Part shown: piece by piece, positions 34,503 through 43,317 of the stretch | Layout of the letters: every line of letters begins with the position of its first letter | Numbering within the stretch: position 1 is the first letter of the stretch | Assembly (NCBI RefSeq): GCF_003612125.1 | Contig: NZ_RAWI01000022.1 | Coordinates: 1-51,539, forward strand | Reading direction: 5' to 3' | DNA: 51,539 nt | Source of the DNA: Corallococcus praedator | Lineage (GTDB): Bacteria; Myxococcota; Myxococcia; Myxococcales; Myxococcaceae | The notes under the pieces: generated by a model | What the model was told of the DNA's origin: nothing | The model's input: only the letters and a program-made list of their open reading frames with translations | Database searches by the model: none | Position numbers and translations under genes: made by a program

Positions 34503-34506
<4 letters not shown>

Positions 34507-35762
34507 TGCTCGACCTCGCCGCCGATCATGTTGATGGTGTCAAAGGTGGGAACGAGGTCCGCCAGCATCTTGCCCTGGATGATGTGCGGCAGCGCCGCGA
34601 GCACCGGGAAGCCCGGGGCCCGGACGTGGACCTTGTACGGCCGGCCGCGACCGTCGCTCACCAGGTACCAGCCCAGCTCGCCGTTGGAGGCCTCGGTGGC
34701 GTCGTAGACTTCACCGGGGGGCACCTGGATGCCCTCCATCACCAGCTTGAAGTGCGCCATCACGCCTTCGATGGTGCCGTACACCTCCGGCTTGGGCGGC
34801 AGCGCGATGCGCCAGTCATCCACGATGATGGGGCCGGCCGGGATGGTGTCGATGGCCTGGCGCAGGATGCTGATGGACTGACGCATCTCCTCCAGGCGCA
34901 CGAGGTAGCGGTCGTAGTTGTCGCCGTGCTCGCCGACCACCGACTCGAAGTTGAAGCGCTCGTAGACCCAGTACGGGTGCGTCTTGCGCAGGTCGTGGTC
35001 GATGCCGCACGCGCGCAGGGCGGGGCCCGTCCAGCCGTAGTCGATGGCGTCCGCGGCGGAGATGACGCCGGTGCCCTTGGTGCGGTCCACGAAGATGCGG
35101 TTGCGCGTGAGCAGCCCGTCCATCTCCTGGAGCAGCTCTTCGGTGCGGGTGAGGGTCTTGTGGACCTTCTGGATCCAGCCTTCCGGCAGGTCGCGGTTGA
35201 TGCCACCCACGCGGCCGAAGCTGGTGGTGAGGCGCGCGCCGGTCAGCTCCGTGACGCGGTCCTGGATGAGCTCGCGCGCTTCCATGCCGTAGAGGAACGG
35301 CGCGAAGCCGCCCATCTCCAGGCCGGTGGCGCCCACGCACGTCAGGTGGTCGGTGAGCCGGTGCAGCTCACTGCCGATGACGCGGATGTACTGGGCGCGC
35401 TCGGGGATCTCCAGGCCGATGAGCTTCTCCACGGCGTTGAGGAACCCGAAGTTGTTCATCATCGCGGACAGGTAGTTGAGCCGGTCCGTGTACGGCAGGC
35501 ACTGCGTCCAGGTGACGTTCTCGCAGCTCTTCTGGAAGCCGCGGTGGAGGAAGCCGATCTCTGGATCGATCTTGACGATCGTCTCGCCTTCCAGCTCCAC
35601 CTTCAGCCGCACGGTGCCGTGCGTGGCCGGGTGGGACGGGCCCATGTTGATGACCATGTGCTTCGACTGGAGATGGGCTTCGAGCTCCGACTCCTCGTGG
35701 GCGAACCCATCCGTGTCGGGGTTGAAGGGCTTCGTCGCGTCGGTGTTGTGGCTGTCGGCCAT
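34503..35762 (-). CDS. nuoD: NADH-quinone oxidoreductase subunit D
   Basis: The 49-kDa subunit forming the quinone-binding cavity with NuoB and NuoH. The 419-residue protein carries MGPSHPATHGTVRL near residue 40 (the HxxxH region), TQCLPYTDRLNYLSAM, RVGGINRDLPEGW, KGTGVIS and the C-terminal DLVPTFDTINMIGGEVEQ (ends DTINMIGGEVEQ). No substitutions of note. It follows nuoC by 11 bp and overlaps nuoG by four. Confidence 0.96.
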
Positions 35763-35773
35763 GGGAGGTCTCG

Positions 35774-36307
35774 TCAGGCGACGCCGCTGGTGCCGGGGCC
35801 GCGGAAGATGTCCTTGATGGGGCGCTCGGGGATCAGCGGCTGCCGGTCACGCAGCGCGTAGTCCTTGCGCAAAGGGTGGCCCTGGAACTCCTCGTACAGG
35901 AGGATGCGGCGCAGGTCCGGGTGGTCCACGAAGCGGATGCCGTAGAAGTCGAACGCCAGGCGCTCCCACCAGTTGGCGCCGCGGTACACCGCCGCGAGGG
36001 AGGGCACCTCGGGCCGGGTCTCGGTGACGCGCACCTTCAGGCGCACGTGCTCCTTCCGGCTGAGCGAGTACAGGAAGTAGACGATCTCGAAGCGCGGATC
36101 GTTCTCCGCCAGGTGCAGGCGGTCCACGGCGTCCGCGGAGCCGAACAGCTTGAAGTCCAGCTCGGGATCCATCTTCAGGAACGTGGCGACCTTCGGCAGC
36201 CACTCCGCATGGATGACGGCCCAGGCTCCGCCAGCGCGGTCCACATAGCGCTCCGCGACCGCCTCGGGAAACTGGGCGGCGACCCGGTCCAACGCGAAAA
36301 TGCTCAA
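35774..36307 (-). CDS. nuoC: NADH-quinone oxidoreductase subunit C
   Basis: The 30-kDa peripheral-arm subunit. The 177-residue protein keeps the conserved ERLAFDFYGIRFVDHPDLRRIL region (segment WERLAFDFYGIRFVDHPD) and GHPLRKDYA. The start is a TTG at 36307, giving MSIFALDRV; there is no good Shine-Dalgarno and no ATG nearby. A strong promoter lies 36 bp upstream. It is the first gene of a five-gene complex I unit (C-D-G-H-I). Confidence 0.93.
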   Translation of the reverse strand: MSIFALDRVAAQFPEAVAERYVDRAGGAWAVIHAEWLPKVATFLKMDPELDFKLFGSADAVDRLHLAENDPRFEIVYFLYSLSRKEHVRLKVRVTETRPEVPSLAAVYRGANWWERLAFDFYGIRFVDHPDLRRILLYEEFQGHPLRKDYALRDRQPLIPERPIKDIFRGPGTSGVA

Positions 36308-36342
36308 GGGGGGCCTCGAATAACGACAGAGGAAACCGCGGC

Positions 36343-36372
36343 TTTATAAGGACCGTTCGCGGGAGGCGTCAA
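36343..36372 (-). promoter_or_regulatory. Predicted strong promoter of nuoC-D-G-H-I
   Basis: On the minus strand, TTGACG (36372-36367), an 18-base spacer and TATAAA (36348-36343). The AT-rich -10 is one of the closest matches to consensus in the window. Confidence 0.6.
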
Positions 36373-36392
36373 CGTAAACCCTCAACCATGTA

Positions 36393-36408
36393 GGCCACTT
36401 AGGTGGCC
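36393..36408. promoter_or_regulatory. Perfect inverted repeat upstream of the nuoC promoter
   Basis: GGCCAC-ttag-GTGGCC, six-base perfect arms, 20 bp upstream of the -35 box. It may be an operator or part of a terminator for the cyclase gene. Confidence 0.4.
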
Positions 36409-36434
36409 CAGTAGCCCGCGTCGCGATCAACCCC

Positions 36435-36452
36435 CTGCCTGGTGACAGGCAG
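36435..36452 (-). terminator. Hairpin after the cyclase gene
   Basis: CTGCCTG and CAGGCAG with a four-base loop, just past the cyclase stop on the minus strand. No U tract. Confidence 0.4.
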
Positions 36453-36462
36453 GCGGCGACGC

Positions 36463-37776
36463 TCAGGCCGCGGCGCCTGCTCCCAGGGCCGGCGCTTCCT
36501 CGTCGGTGGAGGGGACGAAGGTCACCACCGGCTGGCTCTTGCCGGGGACGATGGCGACCGGAGCGGGCTCCCAGCGGAAGGCGTCCCCCGCCCGGTCGCG
36601 GGTCGCCTGGGAGACGAGCACGGCCACCCCGAAGCCCTTGGTCAGCCGCTCGATGCGGTTGGCCAGGTTCACCGTGTCGCCAATGGCGGTGTACTCCAGG
36701 CGCCGGAAGGGCGAACCGATGTTGCCCAGCACCACGGGCCCGGAGTGCACGCCCACGCCCATGCGCAGGCCTGGCTCGCCCCGGGCGGCGCGCTCGGCGT
36801 TGACAGCCTCCAGTTCGCGCACCATCTCCAGCGCGCACCGGGTGGCGCTCCGGGCATGGTGGGCGTCCGGCAGCGGGGCGCCGAAGTACACCATGAGTGC
36901 GTCCCCGATGAACTTGTCGAGCGTGCCGCCGTGGCGGAACACCACCTCCACCATGCGGCCGTAGTACTCGTTGAGGATGGTGACCACCTGCTCGGGGGGC
37001 AGCCGTTCGCTCATCGAGGTGAAGTCGCGCACGTCCGCGAACAGCACGGACACCTCGCGCAGCTCCGGGGTGGGGGAGTCGCGGTCCTGGAGGCGCTCGG
37101 CGACGGCGGGGGAGAAGTAGCGGCCCAGGCGCGCGCGCTGGAGTTCCTCGTTCGTGACCGCGGCGGACAGCGAGCGGATCCGCTGGAGCAGCCGGGCCGC
37201 GCCCGCCGCCGTCATGGCCAGCATCACCGCGCCGGCCACCTGGGCCCCACCCCCGATGGCGGCCTCTCGCTGGAGCGCCACCTCCGCGACGACGGCGATC
37301 GCCGTGACGAGCAGCATCACGGGCCGGCGCAGGCTCAGCGCGGACAACAGCACCAGCGCCGCGAAGATGCCCAGCGTGAAGCCGGCCACTCCGCCCGGAG
37401 AGGGGGACACCGGCAGCGCCAGGTGCTGGAGCCAGTACACTGCGGGTACGTCCACGAACGCGACGGACAGCGATGCCCAGCGGGCGATGCGCGCGGAGGC
37501 GGTCACCGCCACGGCGACGACGGATGTGCAGACCAGGTACAGCGCGAACGGCCCCAGGTAGACGTCCCAGTCATGCAGGTCGCGCCCGCGACCCAGGTAG
37601 ACCGCCATCCCGAACAGGACGCTCACCGCGCCCAGGCGGACCCAGGCCAGATGGCGGCCATTGGATTGACGCTCCACGTCGAGCGCGCGGCGTACGGACT
37701 GCTGGAGGCTGTCGCTGGGCGTGGTGGTGGATGGCAAGCGGTCCCCCCGACCGACGGACGCGTCGGCCTGGAACAT
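36463..37776 (-). CDS. Membrane class III adenylate cyclase
   Basis: A 437-residue protein. About six membrane spans (about 45-200) lead through a helical linker to a cyclase domain (about 240-425). Metal-binding Asp248 (FADVRDFT) and Asp292, the adenine-type Lys288 (LDKFIGD) and the full transition-state pair Asn370 and Arg374 (VNLANR) are all present, so the site looks active. ATG 37776 was chosen; a TTG at 37794 would add six residues. It is divergent from the alkaline-phosphatase-like gene and lies directly upstream of nuoC on the same strand, separated by two hairpins and the nuoC promoter. Confidence 0.85.
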   Translation of the reverse strand: MFQADASVGRGDRLPSTTTPSDSLQQSVRRALDVERQSNGRHLAWVRLGAVSVLFGMAVYLGRGRDLHDWDVYLGPFALYLVCTSVVAVAVTASARIARWASLSVAFVDVPAVYWLQHLALPVSPSPGGVAGFTLGIFAALVLLSALSLRRPVMLLVTAIAVVAEVALQREAAIGGGAQVAGAVMLAMTAAGAARLLQRIRSLSAAVTNEELQRARLGRYFSPAVAERLQDRDSPTPELREVSVLFADVRDFTSMSERLPPEQVVTILNEYYGRMVEVVFRHGGTLDKFIGDALMVYFGAPLPDAHHARSATRCALEMVRELEAVNAERAARGEPGLRMGVGVHSGPVVLGNIGSPFRRLEYTAIGDTVNLANRIERLTKGFGVAVLVSQATRDRAGDAFRWEPAPVAIVPGKSQPVVTFVPSTDEEAPALGAGAAA

Positions 37777-37889
37777 CCCAGGGCCATCTTGCAACGAGTG
37801 GGATGCCGACGCACGTCGGGGAGTCCCGGAAAGCCCGGTGGAACACAGACGTGGCCAGGGAATGCCCGGACAGAGTAGACGCAGGGGTC

Positions 37890-40133
37890 ATGTCCGTGCG
37901 GTCCGTCGCCTCCTTCCTCCGCGCCGGTTCGGGGCGCCTGGCCCTGGGCTCCCTGCTGGGGCTCCTGTTGTTCGCCGCCGAGACGGCGTGGTTGCTCAAG
38001 GCCGGGGTGGTGGGCGTGGACATCCCGCTCGACGGCCCGTACGCGGCGCTCGCGGCGGCCGTGCGTCCGTTGCTGCCGGGCGTCGTCCTTCGCGTGGCCA
38101 CTGTCTATCTGGTGGCGGGTGGACTGCTGGGGCTGGCCGCCGCGGTGCTGGCGCGGGCGTGGATCCGGCGCGGTGGGTGGGCGGCGCTGGGCGTGACGAT
38201 CCTGCACTGGGTGGGACTGCTGCTGTTCTGGGCCTGGGACCGGGCGCTAGCTCGGCCCGCGCTCTTCGATGATCTGCCGGCGGTGCGGCCGGTGCTGGCG
38301 TGGTTGGTGGATCACGGCGAGCCATGGCAGGCGCGCGCGGCGGCGGGTGCGTGGGTGGCCGTGCATCTGACGGTGCTGGGCGCGCGGGCGTGGTTGGCGT
38401 TGCGCCGTGGGGCGGGGCAGGTGGCTTCGGTGCCGACCCCGGGTTCGGCTTCCGTGCCTGCTTCGGCAGCCACTCCTGCGTCGGATGCATCCGTCGGGCA
38501 GGGAGGGGGCTTCGGCTGGTGGATGGTCGGCGCGGGAGTGGCGCTGGCGCTGGGCGCGGGAGTCGTGGTCCGCCCCTCCACGAAGCCGGACCGCAAGCCG
38601 CTGGTGGTGGTCATCGGCATCGATGCGTTCCGTCCGGACCGACTGGGCCGCACGGGTCGCGGGGTGGCTCCGCACGTGGAGCGCTTCCTCCAGGATGCGA
38701 CGCTGTTCACCCGGGCCTACACGCCGGTGGCGCAGACGGAGCCCGCGTGGCGTTCGCTGCTCACCGCGCGCTGGCCGTACCGCACCGGCGTGCGCTACCC
38801 GCTGACGTCCGATGCGCGCGTGGTGCTGGCACCCACCTTCGCGGACCGGTTCTCGGAGGCCGGCTGGCGCACGGTGTTCGCCACCGACTGCTCGCGCTTC
38901 CACTTCGAGGGTCCTGCCTCCGGCTTCACCCGTCGCTGGCAGCCCCCACGCGGCGCGCTCAACTTCGCGCTGGAGAAGCTGCGCTACCGGGCCCTGGGCC
39001 TCTTCGCCGACAACTCCGTGGGCGCCGCCTGGGTGCCGGAGTTCATCGACAACCGCGCGCTGGCCGGCATCCATGATCCGATGGGCTACGCCGAGCGCCT
39101 GTCCCACGGACTCGTGTCGGAGGCCTCCGAGGGCCCGCTGCTCTTCGCCTTCCACGCCACGGCGGCGCACTTCCCCGGCGACCCGGTGTACCCGTTCTAC
39201 CGCCGCTACGTGCCCCCCACCGAACCGCTGGACCGCCGGCTGCGCATGCACTTCGCCCCGGTGACGCCGGGTGCGAAGGGCGCCTGGAACCGCGAGGGCT
39301 CCGAGGGCCTCTACGACGAACTCCTCGCGCAGGCGGACGCGCAGGTGGGTACGCTGCTGGACGCGCTCCGAAGCTCCGGCCGCTACGACGACGCCCTCAT
39401 CGTGCTGCTGTCGGATCACGGCGAGAGCTTCCACGCGGACCGACCGGACCTGGCGGGCGCGACGTCCGTGCACGGAGCGCGTCTGGGCGAAGAGGAGAAC
39501 CGCATCCTGCTCGCGGTGAAGCTGCCCGGAGGCCGGGGCCTGGGGCCCGCGCAGGTGGATGCGCTGGCGCGCCTGGTGGACGTGGGCCCCACGCTGCTGG
39601 AGCTGTCCGGCCTGCCCTCGCTGCCGGAAGTCGACGGCCTGTCGCTCACGCCGCTCCTGCGCGGAGAGGAGCGCCCGTTCGCGCCGCTGTACGCGGAGAC
39701 GGGCTACACGCACGTGAGCCCGGAGGTCTTCGACCCCGGCCACTGGCCCGGCGCGCCGCGCACCTTCGACGCGTACCGCCTGCGCCCGGATGGCGTGGTG
39801 GAGATGGGCGAGGTGGCCGACGCGGCGGTGCTGCGCGAGAAGGACTCGGGCGCCTTCGACGGCGAGCGCTGGTGGGTGGACCGGCCGCAGGCGGACGGCT
39901 CCCTGCGGCGGACCTGTTCGGGCGACTGTGAAGGGGCGGACGCGGAGGCGCTCGCGGCCTGGCTGGACGACGTGCGCGAGCGCACCGCCGGGGCCGCTTC
40001 ACGTAGAGTCGCCGGCCATGTCGACGACCGAAACCCCCGGCCTCCAGGAAACGTACGCCCCCCACAACGCCTGCTTCGGGTGTGGCCCGGCCAACCCGAA
40101 GGGACTGCGCATCCGCAGCCGCGTGGAGGGTGA
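37890..40133 (+). CDS. Membrane-bound sulfatase / alkaline-phosphatase-superfamily protein
   Basis: A 747-residue protein with five or so spans in the first 240 residues, an Ala/Pro-rich linker, and a sulfatase-fold domain (about 235-700). Metal-binding Asp is in VVIGIDAFRPDRLG. The segment aligned with the C/S-x-P-x-R sulfatase nucleophile motif reads QTEPAWRSLLTARWPYRTG, so Thr replaces Cys or Ser. DHGESFHAD is the second metal site. With a Thr the enzyme resembles phosphotransferases of the lipoteichoic acid synthase or phosphoethanolamine type more than formylglycine sulfatases. The last 38 codons run into the thioesterase gene in another frame, so the C-terminus may be extended. Confidence 0.75.
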   Translation: MSVRSVASFLRAGSGRLALGSLLGLLLFAAETAWLLKAGVVGVDIPLDGPYAALAAAVRPLLPGVVLRVATVYLVAGGLLGLAAAVLARAWIRRGGWAALGVTILHWVGLLLFWAWDRALARPALFDDLPAVRPVLAWLVDHGEPWQARAAAGAWVAVHLTVLGARAWLALRRGAGQVASVPTPGSASVPASAATPASDASVGQGGGFGWWMVGAGVALALGAGVVVRPSTKPDRKPLVVVIGIDAFRPDRLGRTGRGVAPHVERFLQDATLFTRAYTPVAQTEPAWRSLLTARWPYRTGVRYPLTSDARVVLAPTFADRFSEAGWRTVFATDCSRFHFEGPASGFTRRWQPPRGALNFALEKLRYRALGLFADNSVGAAWVPEFIDNRALAGIHDPMGYAERLSHGLVSEASEGPLLFAFHATAAHFPGDPVYPFYRRYVPPTEPLDRRLRMHFAPVTPGAKGAWNREGSEGLYDELLAQADAQVGTLLDALRSSGRYDDALIVLLSDHGESFHADRPDLAGATSVHGARLGEEENRILLAVKLPGGRGLGPAQVDALARLVDVGPTLLELSGLPSLPEVDGLSLTPLLRGEERPFAPLYAETGYTHVSPEVFDPGHWPGAPRTFDAYRLRPDGVVEMGEVADAAVLREKDSGAFDGERWWVDRPQADGSLRRTCSGDCEGADAEALAAWLDDVRERTAGAASRRVAGHVDDRNPRPPGNVRPPQRLLRVWPGQPEGTAHPQPRGG

Positions 40134-40491
40134 CCTCGTCGTCGCGGACTGGACGCCGGAGGACCACCACCAGGCGTTCCCCGGCGTGCTCAACGGCGGC
40201 ATCATCGGCGCGCTGCTGGACTGTCACAGCAACTGGACGGCCGCCTACCACCTGATGAAGGCGCAGGGCGCGGACTCCCCGCCGTGCACCGTCACCGCGG
40301 ATTACGCCATCGTCCTCAAGCGGCCCACGCCCATGGCCGGGCCGGTGCACCTGTCCGCGAAGCCCGTGGACATCCAGGGCGACCGCGCCGTCATCGAGGC
40401 CACGCTCACCGCGGGCGGCAAGGTGACGGCCACCTGCCGGGGCACCTTCGTCGCGGTGAAGGAAGGGCACCCCGCGTACCACCGCTGGTAG
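40018..40491 (+). CDS. Hotdog-fold thioesterase (PaaI-like)
   Basis: A 157-residue hotdog protein. CFGCGPANPKGLRI near residue 18 is a known family feature, followed by GVLNGGIIGALLDCHSNW (catalytic-helix region, about 60-75) and YAIVLKRPTPMAGPVHL. It probably hydrolyses an acyl-CoA, substrate unknown. ATG 40018 lies inside the end of the sulfatase-like gene (116-bp overlap), pointing to coupled translation or to a lost upstream stop. Confidence 0.85.
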   Translation: MSTTETPGLQETYAPHNACFGCGPANPKGLRIRSRVEGDLVVADWTPEDHHQAFPGVLNGGIIGALLDCHSNWTAAYHLMKAQGADSPPCTVTADYAIVLKRPTPMAGPVHLSAKPVDIQGDRAVIEATLTAGGKVTATCRGTFVAVKEGHPAYHRW

Positions 40492-40505
40492 CCCCTGGAA
40501 CGCCG

Positions 40506-40549
40506 CGGGCCCCGACACCGGCCTCGTTCAAGAGGCGGCGCGGGGCCCG
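40506..40549. terminator. Bidirectional hairpin between thioesterase and nuoB
   Basis: cgggccccg (40506-40514) with cggggcccg (40541-40549), and an inner stem gcctc/gaggc around gttcaa. It sits between convergent genes. Confidence 0.5.
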
Positions 40550-40574
40550 TTCGGATCAGCGTGAGGGTGAAGGA

Positions 40575-41138
40575 CTACTTGCCGCTGGAGAGCAGGCGGG
40601 CGTGGTCGGCCGCCGTCTGGTTGGGCTGACCGGTGTCGCGCAGGCGGTGCACCTGGTTGCCGATCTTCTCCTGCAGCAGCATCAGGCCGTCCAGCACCTG
40701 CTCTGGGCGCGGCGGGCAGCCGGGGATGTAGACGTCCACCGGGATGATGCGGTCGATGCCCTGGAGCACCGCGTAGTTGTCGTAGAAGCCGCCCGAGGAC
40801 GCGCACACGCCGAAGGACACGACCCACTTGGGTTCGGTCATCTGCTCGTAGACGCGCTTGAGGATGGGGGCCTGCTTCAGGTTGATGGTGCCCACCACCA
40901 TCAGCAGGTCCGCCTGACGCGGCGAGAAGCGCGGGAACTCCGCGCCGAAGCGCGAGATGTCGTGCCGGCTGGCGGCCACGGACATGTACTCCATGCCGCA
41001 GCAGGCGGTGGCGTACGGGTACGTGAAGAGGGAGTACTTGCGGGCCCAACCCAGGCCCTTGGACACCAGCTTCTGGAAGAAGCCCGTGGCCTCGTCCCGG
41101 CGGGTGGCGATGATCGGAGCAATGTCGGTGTCAGCCAT
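40575..41138 (-). CDS. nuoB: NADH-quinone oxidoreductase subunit B
   Basis: The subunit carrying the terminal [4Fe-4S] cluster N2 next to quinone. The 187-residue protein has all four ligands: adjacent Cys46-Cys47 (TACCGMEY), Cys112 (GVCASSGG) and Cys141 (GCPPRPE). It follows nuoA by six bases. Between this pair and nuoC are about 4.3 kb and three unrelated genes. Confidence 0.96.
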   Translation of the reverse strand: MADTDIAPIIATRRDEATGFFQKLVSKGLGWARKYSLFTYPYATACCGMEYMSVAASRHDISRFGAEFPRFSPRQADLLMVVGTINLKQAPILKRVYEQMTEPKWVVSFGVCASSGGFYDNYAVLQGIDRIIPVDVYIPGCPPRPEQVLDGLMLLQEKIGNQVHRLRDTGQPNQTAADHARLLSSGK

Positions 41139-41144
41139 GATGTC

Positions 41145-41513
41145 TCAGCTCTCCCAGTCCAGGGCGCCCTTCTTCCAGACGTAGATAAGGCCCACGACCA
41201 GGGTCGACGCGAAAACCAGCATCTCCGTGTAGCCGAACCAGCCGAGCGCCTGGAAGTTCACCGCCCAGGGGTACAGGAACACCGCTTCCACGTCGAACAC
41301 GATGAACAACAGCGCGATCACGTAGAACTTCACGGCGAAGCGCTGACGGGCCGGACCGCTCGACTCGGAGCCTGCTTCGAAGGGGGCCGACTTGGTCGTG
41401 CTCGGGCGCTTGGGGCCCAGGCGGCTGGTGACCTGCGGGATGATCATCGCGAGGACGCCGGCCAGCAGGAGCACCACCAGCAGCGGCAGGTACGGTGCGA
41501 GGGGTGTAGTCAT
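41145..41513 (-). CDS. nuoA: NADH-quinone oxidoreductase subunit A
   Basis: A small membrane subunit near the quinone site. The 122-residue protein has three spans (about 5-28, 63-85 and 92-112) and the conserved loop FAVKFYVIALLFIVFDVEAVFLYPWAV (segments FAVKFYVIALLFIVFD and VEAVFLYPW). The ATG lies about ten bases downstream of the predicted -10 box, so the mRNA may be leaderless; no Shine-Dalgarno is seen. Confidence 0.95.
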   Translation of the reverse strand: MTTPLAPYLPLLVVLLLAGVLAMIIPQVTSRLGPKRPSTTKSAPFEAGSESSGPARQRFAVKFYVIALLFIVFDVEAVFLYPWAVNFQALGWFGYTEMLVFASTLVVGLIYVWKKGALDWES

Positions 41514-41522
41514 CGGGCGCGG

Positions 41523-41552
41523 AACCTAATGACACCGCTGGCGCCGTGTCAA
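41523..41552 (-). promoter_or_regulatory. Predicted strong promoter of nuoA-nuoB
   Basis: On the minus strand, TTGACA (41552-41547), an 18-base spacer and TAGGTT (41528-41523). A perfect -35; the start codon begins at 41513, so the untranslated leader would be only a few bases. Confidence 0.6.
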
Positions 41553-41691
41553 AGGGAAACGCCCCCGCCCCGGAAGCGCCAACCCCTTGAGAAGACGGCC
41601 GAAATGCCGCGCCCATCAGGCCCGCTCATCCGCCTGCCGCTCCGCTCCGACCGCGCCCGCACGCCCCGGGCGCGACATCTCCAGGCGGCGT

Positions 41692-41720
41692 TTGACGCTG
41701 GGGGGGGCCACGCCTAGCGT
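41692..41720 (+). promoter_or_regulatory. Predicted promoter of the chemoreceptor gene
   Basis: TTGACG (41692-41697), a 17-base spacer and TAGCGT (41715-41720), 36 bases before the ATG. It diverges from the nuoA promoter. Confidence 0.6.
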
Positions 41721-41755
41721 CACGGGCTTCCGATCATCGCCTGGGAGCACCCGAC

Positions 41756-43303
41756 ATGTGGGGCCGTCTGAGTTTACGGATGCAGGTGGCGATCGCGGTG
41801 CTGCTTCCGTGCCTCGCGGTGGTGTTCTTCAGCAGCGTGTACTTCCCGGCCCGGCAGCACGCCGCCGCCCTGGAGGTGCTGTCGCGGCGGGCCCTGACGG
41901 TGGGGACGCTGGTGTCCCGCCACCCGGCCATGACGCTCGCGGACACGTCGCCGGAGGCCCGCGCGCGGCGCGATGACGTCTTCGCCCAGGTGGAGTCCGG
42001 CGGCTTCACGCTCCTGTTCCAGGAGCTGTCCCGCGAGGACGGGACGGTCATCGAGTCCCGGGGCCGGGTCCCGGCAAGCCTGGCGCTGCCGGCGGCTTCC
42101 CCGTCCGGCGGGTGCACGGTGGCGCGGCCTCCGGAGTCGGTGGTGGTGCGCTGTGAGCATGGCGGCCTCGTGTACCGCGCGGGCTTCGGCACCCAGGAGG
42201 TGCAGGCCGCGATGTCCGCGACGGAGGGCTATTCGCTGCTGGGCTACCTGGGCGCCGCGGTGCTGGGCCTGGGGCTGGCGGTGATCATCAGCCGCGCCAT
42301 CGCGGACCCCGTGTCGCGCGTCACGCAGGTGGCGCGCGAGGTGGCCCGGGGCGACGTGTCCCGGGGCGAGCTGGACGTGTCCGCCGCCGGCGAGGTGCGG
42401 CTGATGGCGACCTCCTTCAACGAGATGCTGGGCACGCTGCGCTCCACGGTGATGGAGCTGGTGTCGCGCACCGAGCAGCTGTCCAGCGCGTCGCGCGGCC
42501 TGATGGGCGCCTCCGCGGATCAGGAGCACGTCATCAGCCAGCAGGCGGCGTACGCGCAGCAGATCGCCGCGACCTTCGAGGAGCTGAGCCGCACCGCCGA
42601 GCAGATCTCCTCCTCCACGGAGGTGGTGGAGACGAGCGCCCGGCGCACCCACGACGCGGTGGCGGAGGCGATGGCGGTGGTGGCCCAGGTGGTGGGCGGC
42701 ATCAACGACATCCGCATCGAGTCCAAGGGCGTGGCGGACGCCATCGTCGGGTTGAACAAGGACCTGCAGCAGGTCTCGAAAATCGCCCAGGTCATCAACC
42801 AGGTGGCGGAGCGAAGCGACCTCCTGGCGCTCAACGCGGCGCTGGAGGGCACCAAGGCGGGCGACGTGGGCCGGGGCTTCTCACTGGTGGCCGCGGAGAT
42901 GCGCAAGCTCGCGGAGAACGTGTCCGCGTCCGCGCGCGACATCGCCCGCATCGTGGAGAAGGTGCAGGACTCCGGAGAAGAGGCCGCGTCCAAGGCCCGG
43001 GTGGGCATGGCGACGAGCGACCGGGGCGTGGAGGTGGCCGAGCAGGCGTCCGCCGTCTTCCTGCGCATCGTGGACCTGGCGCGCGGCACCAGCGAGGCGG
43101 CGCGGCAGATCACCATCGCCACGCGGCAGCAGCGTCAGTCCAGCGAGCAGGCGGTGCAGGGGGCCCGCAACGTGGCGGACCTGGTGAAGCAGGGCGTGGA
43201 CGCCACCGGGCGCACCACCCGCATCGCCCAGGACCTCCAGTCCGTCGCGGAAGGGCTCACCGCCGTGACGAGCCGCTTCAAGACCCAGTCACCGCGCTCC
43301 TGA
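41756..43303 (+). CDS. Methyl-accepting chemotaxis protein (orphan)
   Basis: A 515-residue chemoreceptor. Span one lies at about 10-27, followed by a periplasmic domain (about 28-160) with no recognised fold, span two at about 160-180, a HAMP domain (about 180-235; DPVSRVTQVAREVARGD) and a signalling domain (about 240-500). The hairpin tip reads SDLLALNAALEGTKAGDVGRGF, with EGTK in place of the usual EAAR, and no CheR-docking pentapeptide ends the chain. No chemotaxis genes are adjacent. GGGAG at 41743-41747 supports the start. Confidence 0.88.
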   Translation: MWGRLSLRMQVAIAVLLPCLAVVFFSSVYFPARQHAAALEVLSRRALTVGTLVSRHPAMTLADTSPEARARRDDVFAQVESGGFTLLFQELSREDGTVIESRGRVPASLALPAASPSGGCTVARPPESVVVRCEHGGLVYRAGFGTQEVQAAMSATEGYSLLGYLGAAVLGLGLAVIISRAIADPVSRVTQVAREVARGDVSRGELDVSAAGEVRLMATSFNEMLGTLRSTVMELVSRTEQLSSASRGLMGASADQEHVISQQAAYAQQIAATFEELSRTAEQISSSTEVVETSARRTHDAVAEAMAVVAQVVGGINDIRIESKGVADAIVGLNKDLQQVSKIAQVINQVAERSDLLALNAALEGTKAGDVGRGFSLVAAEMRKLAENVSASARDIARIVEKVQDSGEEAASKARVGMATSDRGVEVAEQASAVFLRIVDLARGTSEAARQITIATRQQRQSSEQAVQGARNVADLVKQGVDATGRTTRIAQDLQSVAEGLTAVTSRFKTQSPRS

Positions 43304-43317
43304 GCGCGGCGGGCGCT

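Noticed and set aside
37473-37889. N-terminal extension of the sulfatase-like protein
   Set aside because: It overlaps the divergent cyclase gene and has no span or motif; ATG 37890 begins a clean membrane-protein N-terminus.
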